Translations under genes and position numbers: made by a program
DNA from: Coturnix japonica
Taxonomy: Eukaryota; Chordata; Aves; Galliformes; Phasianidae
Direction: 5' to 3'
DNA: 64,000 nucleotides
NCBI RefSeq assembly: GCF_001577835.2
Contig: NC_029541.1
Location: 3,529,141-3,593,140, forward strand
The notes under the pieces: generated by a model
What the model was told of the DNA's origin: nothing
The model's database searches: none
What the model saw: only the letters and a program-made list of their open reading frames with translations
Shown here: piece after piece, positions 1 to 13,525 of the stretch
Layout of the letters: the number at the start of each line of letters is the position of its first letter
Position numbering within the stretch: position 1 is the first letter of the stretch

Positions 1-1120
1 GTGTGCAATGAGATGCAGTGAGGGTTGCTTTGCAGCACAGTGATCAGATTAGCAAAGCACACCAATTAAACACATGCCTGAAATGTTAGCAGTGGTTCCG
101 CTCAACATGTGGTAATGTCCAGCTAATCTATTCCTCCTGGCTGAAGCCATTCTTCTCAATAAGCTGTAAATATTAGTAATTCTTATGACTTTTGTTTCTG
201 TGTCATTAAACAGGAGAAGACATTTGGATAAGCACGTGGGTGTCCTAACAATCTGGTTATTAGTTAATGCAAATTAATGTCCACTTAAAGTAATTATTAG
301 CTGGATTTAATAATTTGTGATACCAGTCCCACTAAATAACCAGAAATCACTGCTCAGCCCAATGAGCCATCAGTTGCACAGGTCTGTGCACTGCGTGGTA
401 GTTGGCAGCATTCTATGAGCTGTTCATAAACAATGATACTTAGCTAATTAATATCTGCATAGCTGTTACTACATCTCGATTAAAGGTTTAATTGGGCTGT
501 GATGTATCGCTACCCAAGAGGCAAATGTAGTGAAAGAGTTTCTTGGTGGTGCATTGGGAGGAGCTCCAGCCCCATAGGATGGGGAGGTGGGCAATGGCCA
601 ACTCCTCAATGCAGCTCTGTTGGTGGCTGCTCCCAAGTCCTCAGAAGAGATGCCACGTTGTCTCCATCTATAAAACCTGCCATTCACCACAGTTAACAAA
701 GCAGCACCTTTCCTGGTACTTACTTCTGCATCTCAATGTAAGTACAGGGATCTGTCTCTCTACAGCCAGCCAGAGGAGGATGAGTCAAGCAGAAAGAGAT
801 GGAGAAGTGGAGTGCATCTGTACAGTGAGAATAAAAGAACCAGGGCCCACACTTCTCTTCAAATGGAAATGGATGAAGATCTGTGCAAGGAAACCTCCCC
901 GCTCATCTCTCCCTTGCAGTGATGTTAGAAGATGAGTAGCTCAGCCCCCTATGTGAGGCAGCACGCCTTGGCTCAGGGGTGATGCAGTGACTGTTCTCCC
1001 TTCATTGGCAATTAGAGGACTTTATGGTAAAGCAGATTATTACTTCGATATTGGCATGTTTGTGGCTGAATAATTCCTATATCTGCAAGCCTCTTCAATC
1101 TGCCACCTGTGCTGGAAATG
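1..1120. other. Non-coding upstream DNA with enhancer-like AT-rich block
   Basis: No coding exon is recognisable. Bases 150-330 are AT-rich and dense in homeodomain-type cores (TAATTA, TTAAT), with a POU octamer-type ATGCAAATTA near 268-277 and an NKX-type CCACTTAA just after it. A second AT-rich stretch lies at 1010-1080. This composition is typical of conserved non-coding enhancers near developmental genes. By synteny the neighbour to the left should be KCND3, but that gene is not in the window. Conservation itself cannot be seen from one sequence. Confidence 0.4.
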
Positions 1121-1206
1121 TCACAGAATCATAGAATTGCTCAGATTGGAAAAGACCTTAAAGATCATCAAATCCAACAGCAATCTGACCATCCTACCCA
1201 AACTCA
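1121..1206 (-). mobile_element. CR1 LINE 3'-end fragment
   Basis: The stretch begins TCACAGAATCATAGAAT, the reverse complement of the CR1 3' terminal repeat, and continues with the AAGACC..AAGATCATC..AATCCAAC block of the CR1 3' UTR in antisense. Only the extreme 3' end is present, as usual for 5'-truncated CR1 copies. It is divergent, so it is probably an old insertion. Confidence 0.8.
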
Positions 1207-4200
1207 AATGGGATTTTTAACCCGGCTGCCCCATGGGGACAATAGGAGGAATCAATAGGAAATTTTGGAGCTGGAAGGATTTGGGCTGCTGAGCTCCTGA
1301 AATCAGAAATTCCCATTACTGAGACACATACTACAGGGACAAGCAAATGCAAATGGAAATGCCATTTCTGCATTCATTCCACCTGAGGATGGGAGGCATA
1401 AAAGGGCTGAGGTTGATATCCCACTCCTGGACAGCAGCTCAGTGCTGCTGCAGACCCGTCGTGAGGTGTATATTTAGCACAGTGCCCATAAGGAGGCTGT
1501 GACATTTTGCAGAGGAAATCTTGTTAGGTGTGAGGGAATGAGAAGTGAGCGTGTGTATGTGAGCACTGCTGTGAATGTGCTCAGAGGAACCAGGGGGTCC
1601 ATGGGTGAGTGCTGGAGGCAGTGCCTGGTAAAGGTAGATGGATCAGGTGCAGCTGTTCAGTGCAAAGGAGAAAAATGAGGAGTACATTAAAACTCTGGAT
1701 CATTGTAGCTGTAAGAAAAAGCATGTGGGTCTGTGCATATGACACTGATGGGGGCCTCCAGCTTCTGGTTTTGTTCCTTCTGTTTCCATCTCCCATTCCT
1801 TTGTATTCCCAGCTGTGCTATTTGCTCTTGGAGCCAGGAGGTTCTCATTCAGAGCTTTTCTTAATGGGAACACTGTCACATGAGCCTTGAGGTACCTCTG
1901 GGACCTTGCTGGCTGCAGCATGTGAGCACCTAGAGCCCATTCAGTCCTTCTGGAGCTGCTCCTACACCTCTTCCTCTTACGCTGTTTCAAAATGCATTAT
2001 GCTATTTCATGCCATGTCCAGCAATGTTGGGCCTCTGGTCACAGCTTGGGGGGCAGAAGCAGCCCCCATTGCACAGAGAAGGGCAAAGGGCTGAGGTGCT
2101 GTGGCTGCAGCCCGCAGCCACTGCAGACACACTGCAGGCACAGACATTTCCATTCCTATAGCAATACCATGCTCAGATCCTACAGCTATTTTCACCTTTT
2201 TTTTAGAAGAAGTCAAGGCAGGCTGTGAAAAGATTTTTCCATCTTAACAACATTCCTGTGACATTTCAGCTCCTCATATCTGAAAAGAAATGCTGAGCCA
2301 CATTCACCTCCCCGTGCTGCTTTGGAGATCTTGGCTTTATACACAACTGTTTTGTTAAGTGCACTAAAAAGAGGCAAGCAAAGGCCTTATCTCATTTGAA
2401 TCGTGGGCCATTGCAAAGCCACGTTGTGAATGGGTGGCAAATATAACAGCAAGGAGAGGGAAGGAAGGGAGAGGCAGCACGAAGGAGCAGGTGGGTTGAT
2501 GATGCAGCCTCTGTGCAGAGGCTGCTGCAGGTATGGGGCAGTTGTCTGATCCCATCCCTTATATGACATCAATTCAGTGTCATTTCAGGTCTCCCTGTAG
2601 CCTCTTGGGGCTCAACAAGTCCTGGAAATGGAAAGACAAAGCTGTCTCTCTCCTCCAGGAGGATGCTGCTGCTATTTAAGGTCTATTATCCTCCCTCTGC
2701 TCACACATCGCTGCCATTACTGTTATAAATGGGCTGAGTATGGAGAGAGGAGAAGAGACCCCCAGGGTAGCAATTACTAGAACTGAATTGTCTGATACAA
2801 AAGGCAGCATTAGCCTGGCTTAATTTGGTCATAAAATAAATTGCATTGCCCATAAACTTGCTGAACGGTGGAGTTTCCCCCACAGTTGTTTCTGTGTGTT
2901 TGGAGCCAGAAGTGCTGCAGGGAAGTGGCCCAGTGCTCTCCTACTGCAGTCACCACAGTGCTGGGCTCCAGGGAAGATGCAACAGTGTGAGCAAATGAAT
3001 ATTCATTATGAGATTAAACTCGTGGTTGTAAGGATGCTGAGGGCATCGTTAGCGCATGGTGATCGGATACAACATGATGAAGAGTGGGGAACAGAGCAGG
3101 ATAGATGCTGTGAGCACTGGGCTGCTTAGCACTGGCTGGGCATGCTGTGCTGTCCCATATCTTGTAGCAGCTCTACCTGTTCTTGCTTGGCTACAAACCA
3201 GAGGAGGAGATCACAGCAGGAGCAGTGGTGAGGGATGCACTGTAGCTGTGTTGCTACAGATCCTGCCTAAGAGCTCCCATGTCGTCCCGCTTGCCCCCTT
3301 TTGACACTTGAGCTGTCACAAGCATCCCATCTGTTGCTGTGTAATTATACCTCACTGCACACATTTGTCATCGCCTTGTGAATGTTTCCTGCCTCTCCAT
3401 CTCAGCAATTGGCTTGAACCACCGAGCTTCTCTTATAACACCAGCTTGTGGCTTCACAGTGCCAGGCCATGAACTGATGGCATATCAAGCTGCAATAAAT
3501 GAAGGATGGCTAAAGACGAAATAGGGCACAGAATGGTGAGAGGAATCTTGGTTGGGAATGCAGCACGAATCCCATCTCTGCCTGCCTTCTCCATGGTGTG
3601 TGTGTCCCCATTCTCTTTGTAGTTTGCTTGTCACAACTTTATCGGCTCTTTAGGATGAATAAACTCACTCTCAGGTTGCTTCCAGTTTAGCCTCATGTTG
3701 ACAAAAATGGCCCTGGCAATCCAATTAGACACGAAGATACAATAATTATCCAGGCCCATAATCCCATCCCTGCAAAAGGAGTTCAGAGTTTTGAACCTTT
3801 TTTGCCATGGAAAACCACCGGATTACATGCAGGCAAATGGGATTTGAGGCTGCATATTCGTGCACTCGTACAGCTCCTGAAGCAGCTGGGGAAGAGCGAT
3901 GGCTCAGGGACAAGCCTAAAGATAAACAGGCTTCTAGGGTCACAGCCAGGAGCCCTGAGCTCATTAAAGCGTGCTCTAATACTTTTCAAGTTATTTTCCT
4001 TTGCTGTGCTCTTTTTATAAGGGATACCACTGAAATCTGCTGACCCCGAGTGGGTGCTGTGAATAGAAGGATCTTTACACAAACGCCATTCAGTCCTATT
4101 AACAACCCAGGAAGGAAAGGCAAATAGGCAATGGCGAGCAGAAGGCAGCTCAGAAAGAGTGGAAAAGCCAAGAAATATTGAGCTTTAATCCAGAGAGAAT

Positions 4201-5010
4201 ATTTCAACAAACACTGAGTGCTTTGCAAATATTCAGTGTCTGAGGAGCCAAAGCACAGCAAGGAGCAGCAAGGAGCACAAACTCTGCTGCTGGGAAAGGA
4301 AAAGGACAGTTGACTTTTACTGGTTGGAAATGCACTTCTGCCCATGGTTGGGATTGTACCAGATTCAGCAAAAGAAGAGACAGTGTTTTTCCTTTAGACA
4401 CGTTATGCTTTGCAATAACCAAACCAAAGACACAAACTTTACAGCCTTATTTATTGGTCCTGATTTCCAGCAATCTCTGAGATATGAATTATGCAGAAGA
4501 TGCATAGCAAATGAGTGGCAGCAGTGGTGGATTCTCCTGTTGAGCAGTTGCAGTGCCTTCAGTCCCTCTGCCTGGAGCATCTCAGACCATCCCAGCTCTC
4601 ATGGTGGCTGGCATCCCTTCATTGCTTCCATTTTTTAAGCCCCAAGTTCTACTATTTGGTTGTAAATCCACATTTAAGCTCAAATTTGTGCACAGAAGGG
4701 GATAAGAGAAAGGTTCATTGCTTGCATTATTTATGAATGGTATCATTTCAGGGGTTCCAACTGGAAAATAACACTAAGTAAGGTAAGCGTGTATATTTGT
4801 TTCATACACCCATAAAACCTCATTAACAATGATGCTCACAGTGTTTGCTTCATCATTACACGACGTCCTGTATCAGTGCCACAGTGCTGCTCTGAATGCT
4901 CCCATGCATTAACGTCATGTTCTGCAGAGCCCTTTGGTTCACACTGAACTTTTCTGTACAGCAGAATATGTTTCGTTTGAGGGTTTGCTATTGTTGATGC
5001 TGCTGGTTTT
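1207..5010. other. Intergenic, no gene; enhancer-like patch at 3.64-3.76 kb
   Basis: All open frames are short and unrelated to any family I recognise. The most structured part is 3640-3760, AT-rich with a TCCAATTAGAC homeobox-type core and an ATAATTATCC motif. A similar patch lies at 3960-4020. The remainder looks like ordinary unique avian intergenic DNA. Confidence 0.4.
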
Positions 5011-5054
5011 CCTCCTCTCCTCTCCTCTCCTCTCCTCTCCTCTCCTCTCCTCCC
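5011..5054. repeat. (CTCTC)n pentanucleotide microsatellite
   Basis: About eight uninterrupted CTCTC units form a pure pyrimidine tract on the + strand. It is the purest pentamer repeat in the window and is probably length-polymorphic. Confidence 0.95.
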
Positions 5055-8000
5055 CTTGCTTCAGTGTAGTGCAGAACCACTGATCTCTGCACAACTGTGC
5101 TCCCCAACCCCAGGGGACACCAGAACACAGCAGGGTTTGCCCATAGAGGGTGCCTGGATGTGGGTTTAGCACTGGCTGTGCTGCTGCATCCTCTCTGTGC
5201 TACCCCAGTGGAACTGTTGCATTGCTGTGTGGATGGCACACGAAAGAAATAGGAGTTTTTCTTGCTGCGAGCCACAGAAAAGCAGGCTTCTCTCAGCTCG
5301 TGAATAATTCAGAATACAAGCCTTTGATTAATTTCATGAGAAAAAGGAAACAAAGTTAGCTGTAACTATAGGCCATTCAAAGTATGGATTGCCAGCAAAA
5401 ATGTGCAAAGCGCTGTCATGAGAGGATTAATTACGTAGATTAAATATTTTATAAGTTAAATAATGTGTATTTTTCGGAGACAAAATGGAATGTCATTTAT
5501 TCCCCCAAGACAGGGGATGTAACTGTGTTCGCTTCCATTCAGCCCACAGAGCAACACCAGCTCCAGTGACAGAGGAGGATGGATCAGGGCTGTAATTCCC
5601 ATCTGGCCCCCAAATCTATATTCTGAGCAGGGTTTCTTCTCCCTGAGAGCACAGCTCTGGGCTTGCAGCTCTCTGTCTGTCATGAGGCTCTTTGGGGGCT
5701 CGGAGGACCCTGGTAATTGTTCCTCTGCCTATTCTATTATTCCAAGGTCTAGAAGGAAAACGGGCTGCAGAGGGTGTTTTTAATTATTGTGTGATTGTCC
5801 TGAAGGACAATAGCAGAGTCTTTTAAACTGCCTTCCTTTTGGCCATGTAATGAAGCCGAGCTGGAGCCAACGTGTGGCTCTGGGCCATGCATGATGCCTC
5901 ACACCACCAAGGATGTGTTTGCTGGGGTTCCCAGTTGGGTTGTGTTCATGGGGCTGTGTTCACAATTTCTCAGCCCTCGTCCCATTTGTGTCACTCTCTC
6001 CTTCAGAGAAGGAGCTAAGGGCAGTTTGCTTTGGAAAATTACAATTATGTTATTGATTGGGTAAAAAGGAACTGTTTTATTAGGCGTTACCATTCTGAAT
6101 ACGATTCCTTTTTCCTTACAAATAGCCTATTACATGCTCACAGACCACCCACACGTTTTGCTGCTATTACATTTGCCCTGCAATCTTTCATGCCAGTTGA
6201 CTTTTCATTTCCAAATCCCTTTTTTACATTAAACACAGACCCACAAGCTCTGTCCCATTTTCTTTGAAAGAAATCATAAGCCCGTGCCAGAAATGACTTG
6301 AGGTGTTCTTCAGAATCTGTAAACAGCACTGTGGTCCTATGGGAAACATCACGAAGCTCTGGGCTGAATGCATCAAGCAGTTCCCAGCTTAGGCTCTGGC
6401 AGTGCATTTACCTGGCAGGTCCTGCAAGCACACAGGTAAGGAGGGTTCCTGTGCTGTGCAGGCTGAGCAAAGGGGCTGGACTCCAGCCATGGCAATAATT
6501 AGTTGTGTTGATGGAGGAGCAGAGGATTTCATGGCCACACCATGTAGTTTCTATCCACCTCCTGATCCTGTTTCAAGTGCTGCCTCTCACCAGCTGCTGA
6601 GAAGGTGCAAGAAATACTAAGTAGGCAATTCAGGCATTGGAAAGATGTATTTCCCACTGAAGCATATTGGACATAAAAGCAGAACAGCTTTTAATTAAAA
6701 TTTCTTCCCCCAGCCATGTAGGGCCCAAACAATGAGCAGGAACAAAAACTCCCAGCACTCTTCTCCTATGAGGAAGAAGACTCTTCGGAGTGGAATGGAA
6801 GGCACAGGTGCAAGCTATGCATGGCAGCACTGGGGCTCACAGTGAAGGAACACTCATTGGGTTCTGCTGGAACCCATCTCCATTGCCCAGCCATCATGTA
6901 GCTCTGCATGTGCCTGGACCATGTAGTCCTGCAAAGTGAAGGGTGGGATGGAAGGAAAGATGCCATCCAGCTCCATGCCAGTTGAGTTTCCATTCCATGT
7001 AAATCAATGCAGACACCAAAAGAGATGGCTGAGAATGGTCCTGGCTGTTGAAAGACACAGGATTTGGTCGGAGGGTAGGTGGGAAAAAGAGATGCTGAAC
7101 TGCAACTGCAGGAAGAGAAATGGGAAGCATTTGGCAGCACGGCCACTTCCAATGTAGCCATGAGCATGACAGTATGAACAGCTCTGCAAACAGTCATCCT
7201 TCATGATAGGGTGGGTGTCATTCCTGATGACTGGTATTCATCTAAAAGCTAATTTTATGGCATAGAAGTATGAGAGGGCAGCTCTGCTTCTCTGTTTTTC
7301 TTGGGAAGGTTTGTACTCACAGTGCAGAGCTATTGATATTTGTATTATTAAAGCAGTGCGTTGAGTAGTTTATTGGGAATGAAAATTCCTTAAGTTTGTA
7401 TCTGCCTTTTTAGTTTGAAAGGCTTTGACCTGACACGTAGCTAGCTGGCAGATAAACGCTGCCTGCCTTTCCAGATATATTTAGACAGAAGACATCTGTT
7501 TCTGTGCAGCCGAGCTGTCCCGCTGGGCATGGTGGGTGCTGCAGTGCTGCTGAGCCATGCAGCATGTGCCTGCACCTCTGGGCTCAGGCTTCAGTGCAGG
7601 AGCCAGTTGCCAAGCACTCATCCCTGCTCACACTCTTGGTTTGCCATCTGGTCACCCTTGAGATGCCCCCTCCACCCCTGAGATGGGATTGTTCACAGTC
7701 TGTGCCCAGGGTCTGAGGGAAGAAGCATCTTTGTGCATACCCAGGCACAGTGCAGGTTCCTTGAAGCATCTTAAGTGCAAATATAGAGCATCCAGGATGA
7801 TGGGGGAGCTGACAGAGGATGTTGCCCACACTGAGGGACTGCAGCTGTGCAGCACAAAGGGAAGGCCATTGGGATGAAGGAGCTGTGTCAGAGTTACACA
7901 CAGCATCCCTCCTTCTGGGTTGTTTCAGTTTATCTGCTGTTGGCAATGCCAATAGGAGGGCTGCTCATGTGTGCTGTGCTCACAGGGCAGCATCAAGCCC

Positions 8001-10010
8001 TGGCTCTGCTCAGAACCCAGCAGACCTCACTCTTGATGAAGCTTTGGGCAGCCACCGTGCTTTCCTGAGTGTCCCGCTGTCACTCCATCTGTCCTGGCCC
8101 TGCTCTGCCAGCTCAGCCCTTTACACAAAGAGCCTTCAGGAGAGGTGGCTGTGACCCCAGTAACAGCTCTCTGTGGGCAGCACTGAGTGCTCGCCATCAG
8201 TGCAAAAGGAGCCAGAATCCTGGAGCAGACCTGGAAGGTGTTGCCTCCATCACCAGCCCAACATGGCAGCATCAGGTGCCAGCACACAGCACTGCTCTGT
8301 GACATTGCACTCTGCCGGGGTTACTTGAAGATGAAGTGCCAAAGAGTGATGCTCTCACATTGTGAAGATGTTGAACCCCTTGGCTTTAATTGTCCCCCTG
8401 CACAGCCCATGCCTGGTGCTGGTGTTCCCTCTGCATATTATACAATTACATGGGAATTAATTTTAAAAAGCTCCTTCTCTTATTTGTGACTTCAGTCTCC
8501 GTCGGGGTAAGAGAAATGTTCAAACCAATTACTGCTCACCCAGGAATCGCTCCACCAGTTCCTTCCCACATGGATACTATTGGTTAAGTAACAGTGCTGC
8601 TGTTTGGGTCTGGTTTGTGTGAAGAGCATCCATTACATTAAAACTCAAGGACTCATTGGGCACAAAAGACTTCAGACTCTTGTTTTCTCCCTGCCTTTCC
8701 CCCCTCCTTTTGGTCATACAGTGCTGTTGGTCCCTGCTGCTTTTTCTCTAAACACACATGGGGTTTTATTCTCTTTAATCAAACGTACTATTTCAGATCG
8801 CTTTATTTTCTGGACCCATGTAACTGACAGAGATGTACTGTCTGTCTCCCAGCCATCAGGATTCATGCTTGTGTGCTGTGACGTTTGCTTTTAGTGCACT
8901 CATAAAAGCTCAGGACAAGTCAGAGTGGAGCAGTCCTGGGGCTCAGCAGCTCCATCCATCACAGCTGCAGGGCTCAGCATCACTGCTCATCTTCATGCCA
9001 TGGGCTTTCTTCTCAAGATACGCTTTTATCTTCGTAGCATCATATAAGGTATTAAAGCTTTCATCGATGGAATGCAGATGCTATTTACACGGGATCAGCA
9101 AGAAATACACTTTTCACCCTAAATCATATCGCTTTGAAAATATACTGATCCCAAGAGCAGCAAGATTCATAGCAGTTGATCCACAGACACCTTCCACTGT
9201 TGTGCAAAGTGATGGATGGGGTGGGGGATGCGGTGGGTGCTTCTTTCAGCTGCTGCAGGGGGGGCTGAGCTCAGGCTGTGATGCTGTGTAGTGCATGGGA
9301 ATCCCTGGGAAGTGGTGCTGGGGGTCTGCAGCAGGATGGGAGGGGGGGCAGCTTGCAGTGCAGTCTGAGATGCAGAATGGGAAGGAAAAATTGGAAGCGC
9401 CGACCCCCTGTAATTGTGAAACTTGTTTGACTGTTTCTTTCTCTTTGTTTCACCAAGGGGAAATTTATGAGACGTCAGAAGCCATTAATGTTGTTGATGC
9501 TGGAGGAGCAACGAGGCTCCAAGAAATGGAAAAATAACGGAGAGGCGGAGGTGGCTGCCTGAGGGCAAACTTGTTAGCTCTGATCGTGCTGCTGTGAGGT
9601 GGGTGGGATGGGGATGAGGGGCAGAGGGCAGAGCTGGGGGTGCTGACAGCATTCAGGGACCCGATCACGCTCCAGGCAGTGAATGGGAAACAGCAGTGCC
9701 CATCTGAGCAGGGGAAGGTGCCTCTATTCCCAAAGCAAAGACGTGGGGAGCAGAGTGAGGGGAAGATGTGGCGCACATCAGGCTCACTGAGCATCTGGTT
9801 GGGAGCTTTGTAAATCATTAACGTCCCTCTGAACGTGAAAAATAATATCATTAGCACTCCCTGTGCTCCTGAGGGGTGACAGCAGGGCTGGAGCTTCTGC
9901 AGAACTCCATTGGTGCTCTTCTGCAGCATGAGAGGGTTGTACCTGGAATGGCACAGGATTAATTGCACAGTCGGCTGCTAATAGGCAAACAAAGTAACCA
10001 GACAAACGAG
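5055..10010. other. Intergenic, no gene seen
   Basis: I see no exon with protein similarity. Enhancer-like AT-rich patches lie at about 5395-5490 (with ATTAATTACGTAGATTAAAT), 6030-6200, 7330-7470 and 9000-9170. Between them is unremarkable unique sequence rich in CAGC/TGCTG words, typical of chicken intergenic DNA. Confidence 0.4.
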
Positions 10011-10020
10011 GGCATGCGAG

Positions 10021-10345
10021 GAATCAATTTTCTCTTTAATGCATTCAGCTCTTGGATTTGTGTGTTATGATAGACGTTAGCTGAGAGCAGATTGTTACAC
10101 ACAACAGCTAATAGAATGGCAGTCTGAAGAAGACAAATATGTTCATTATTGCATTATGGCTGTGGCACTTATGAATGCAAAGCTCTGGGCTTGGGATATA
10201 GGCTTCATTCCGATTATTTGATTGTTTTTAAATGAAACTTAAAATCCTGCAGCTAGCAAATTATTTTGCGTAAGATATGCAAAGCTTCCAGCCTACTTAT
10301 TTAGCTGTGGTCTCCCAACACATCAGGATTATTTAAGTACATAAA
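10021..10345. promoter_or_regulatory. Enhancer-like AT-rich element (candidate CNE)
   Basis: About 325 bp of AT-rich, repeat-free sequence with many homeodomain, POU and forkhead-type cores (CTTTAATGCATT, ATGCAAAG, GATTATTTGATTG, CAAATTATTTTGCG). It contains no long open frame. The class call rests only on composition and motif density. Confidence 0.35.
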
Positions 10346-12765
10346 TTTGTCTATCGTGCAAGGGGAAAGAAGAAGTGAATACAGGGCTATTTCTTGTAGT
10401 GCTTCATTGCAACATATCTCCAGCTTTGGGACAGCAATGATCTGCCAGAGGAGTTTGCCTGTCTGTATAACCTGTCTGTTGGTTTAAGAGACAGAAAACA
10501 TGGGCAGCCCCTGACCCCAGTGCTGGAAGTGCTGCTCATAGTGTACAGTTGCCCACTGGAGTGGGTACAGTCCCATCCCCAAAGCAACATGGGATGGAGT
10601 AGCCGTGCCCAGCAGCAGAGCATTGCATTCAGAGCCCTCAATGTGAGCCCGGCAGGTTGGCAGCTGTCCCCACACCGTCCCCTTTCTCCATGTTGACATT
10701 GAAGTTCTGTCTTTGAACAGAAGTATTTTATATGGTTCTGCATAAAAGATGCTCGCAAGGTTATTTTTGGAACACTTTTGCAAGCTGGTTTCAAATTCAG
10801 CAGCACACTAAAGGGCTCCGAGCCATGACTTTGCCTTGAGCCTGAATTAAATACATTTTGGATTCGCAAGTACAAAACAAGTGCATGTCCTAACGTCACT
10901 CACAGGCTGTCACAACACTTCCACTGCTGCTTGAAAGCAAAGACCTCCAGGTGTATGGCTGTAAGCAAAGCGATTGTGCAGCGTATCCCGTGCTGGTTGC
11001 ATGGCAGTAAAGGACATTTGGATTCGTGGTACACATGGATAATAATTGCAGCAATAGAGCAATTAACTCACTTAAGTGTTTTGGAGTTATGTGCCGTGAC
11101 ATTCTAAAGATGCATACATGAAAGCTTGGTGCTGAGCCCGTCCTTTGGCTGGTTTCACTCGAGCAGCTCTAGGTCTGTTGGAAGCAGATTTGTGTAGGTT
11201 TGAACTGGGGCAGGAGTGGCACCAGCACCTGCTGCACACCGGGTTGTTGGTCAGCAGTTACTGGGAAGCAGGGATCTATGAGACTCATGATGTTCCAACC
11301 TTGTCCTGCTGAGCTGAGAGCCTTCAGGACCCCTGCATGGGACTCCAGGGCTGTGTGATTTCCCACTTGTGTTGTTGTGAGGCAGAGGAATTCGCTTACA
11401 AACCTAATACCTCTGCTGTGAAGTCTGCCTTGGGATAGAAAGATTCGATTGTGGGTTTATATCTTGGAGGAAAAAACATCCAAATGGCTTTTCTCTCTGC
11501 TGTTCCCATTGAAATGAAACTCCTTGCTGTAATACTGCTGCAGTGTTTCTTTATGCCAGTCATAAATCACACCGCCCCGGCATCATTTCTGCTGGCCACG
11601 GCCAATGATTCAAGTTAAGGAAGCAGTTCTGGTGTGGGCAGCACTGAAGGATGCTGACACTTCATAAGGAGCAGCATGGAGGCAGCTGCAACACTGAGAC
11701 CCCTTCACCCCAACTCCTGCACAGGGGATCCCTACAGCTCTGAGTGCATCCAAGCATCTCCTGGGAGCAGCTGAGCATGAGGGCACGCAGGCAGAGGAGA
11801 CATTCATGCCATAGAAAGTGGCAATTAAAGTCCCCCCTGCTGTTTGTGGGGCTGAGCAGCACAAACCCACAGCCTGTAATTCAGAATCACACGTAGCAGA
11901 ACTTCTGCACGGACAGGAAGAAGAAGCTGAAGTGAGACACGAGCTGTAACCTCATTGCTAAGAATTCCCCCCTGAGGCTGGAAGCTTTCCCAAAAGACAG
12001 AGCGTGGTGGGAGCAGCGGAGGCTCTGCTCAGTGCAGCACAGTCAGGCTTTGTGCACTCTGTGCTCTCCAAGCTCAGCATTTATCTTGGCAATTACGCAC
12101 GTGCTGCCCGTCAGCACTGTCCTTGAAGGCTGTTCTTGCTGCTGACACCTCCATTTGTTTGTGGTGGGAGGAGATGTGAGTGATGGCTCTGGGGACGCAC
12201 AACCCTCCTTCAACACCTGGAGAGCCTACGGTTGCATTTACCAAGACAGCACTCAACGATGCTGTGCTTCATTAGCACCTCTGTGCGTGCTCATATCGCT
12301 GCTGAGTTCTGTCTGTGTTTTGTTCTGGGGTCCCCCAGTGTCAGCAACACACACTTGTGTGTTTCACACTTTGAACCTCGCTCAGATACCCCATGAGCAA
12401 ACTCTTCCATCAGGACACTCCCTGCAATCAATAACAGTGTTATCACCAACAGCAACGTTTGCTCTGCAGCAGCCCCTGGTTAAATGCAAAGAGATCTCTG
12501 TCTATTGTGCACCCATCTATCATGGGTCTGTCTGCACTAGGAGCCTCTGTGCACATTGCTCAGAGGCAGAGCAGGGAAACAACAGTGTTATTTCAGGAGG
12601 GAAAATAATTCTCTGTGTGGAAGAATTATCTGGCAATGGAAGCTATAGGGGGTGCACAGCATAGGACTGGTAGGAGATATCAGCAGAGATGTCACCTCAG
12701 TGTGCAAAGTCATTCCAAGAACCCCTATTCCTGCTGCAGCTGCGTCCCCAGCTCACACCTTTGTG
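10346..12765. other. Intergenic, no gene seen
   Basis: Unique sequence without recognisable exon, RNA gene or mobile element. The longest frames (170 aa on - at 10387-10899, 169 aa on + at 12155-12664) have no family resemblance or low-complexity structure suggesting a real protein. Confidence 0.5.
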
Positions 12766-12769
12766 TCAC

Positions 12770-13480
12770 CAATGAACCGCTGTAGCTTGAAATCAAGATT
12801 AATTAAACCTTGTTTACCATTTTGAATTACTGAGCTAATGAATATTGTACCTCCGCGGCATCCATCTTGGTCAAACACATCGTGCCTCACAGCTGTTGTT
12901 TTGCTGCAGATCAGATTTGCTCTCCTTTCTATGAAGACATCTACAAAGCAATAAGCCCTGCGCTTATCCGACTCAACAAATAATTATAAGATCTTTATTA
13001 GCTTCCAAGGAATTGGGTTCCCTACTTCTCACTTGGCAATAAAAGCTGATTTGCTCCATAGCTGCCTGATGGAACACTTGGGTGCTGGCTATTACTTACA
13101 TCTATGACTCCTCCTAAAAGACATTACGCTCGTCTCCTGTGAGCAAACACACCCATAACTCCTTTATAAGTGCAATCTCTGTTGTTAAACGTTACCTGCA
13201 TATCTGTTACCTGAAATCAAGGAGCCTCATTCCCTTAAATCCAGAGCACATCAGTTCCCCACATGCTTATGATCATGTTAAGAACCAATAAAGCACACAA
13301 ACACGTCTAATTACCCTGAAATATTATGCAAAATCAGAAGTCAGATTCGATCCTGCTTAAGCATCAAATGGAAATCGTGATGTCCTCCAGAATCGATATG
13401 TGTTACCCACGGGTCCCAAGACTTCTCACTTACATGCTTGATCATACATTATAATGAAGGTTTGTAATAACATTACAATC
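12770..13480. promoter_or_regulatory. Large enhancer-like AT-rich block (candidate CNE cluster)
   Basis: Roughly 700 bp of AT-rich unique sequence with closely spaced developmental factor cores: GATTAATTAAACC and TTGTTTACC (homeodomain plus forkhead) near 12798-12820, GAGCTAATGAATATTG near 12832, and AATAATTATAAGATC near 12980. It is the longest such block in the upstream half. The regulatory role is inferred. Confidence 0.4.
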
Positions 13481-13511
13481 TTTCCAACTGCATTTTCTGT
13501 ATAATTTACTT

Positions 13512-13525
13512 CCCCCCCCCCCCCC
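13512..13525. repeat. Homopolymer C14
   Basis: Fourteen consecutive C inside an AT-rich block. Such runs are length-unstable and can form i-motif or G-quadruplex structures. Confidence 0.95.
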
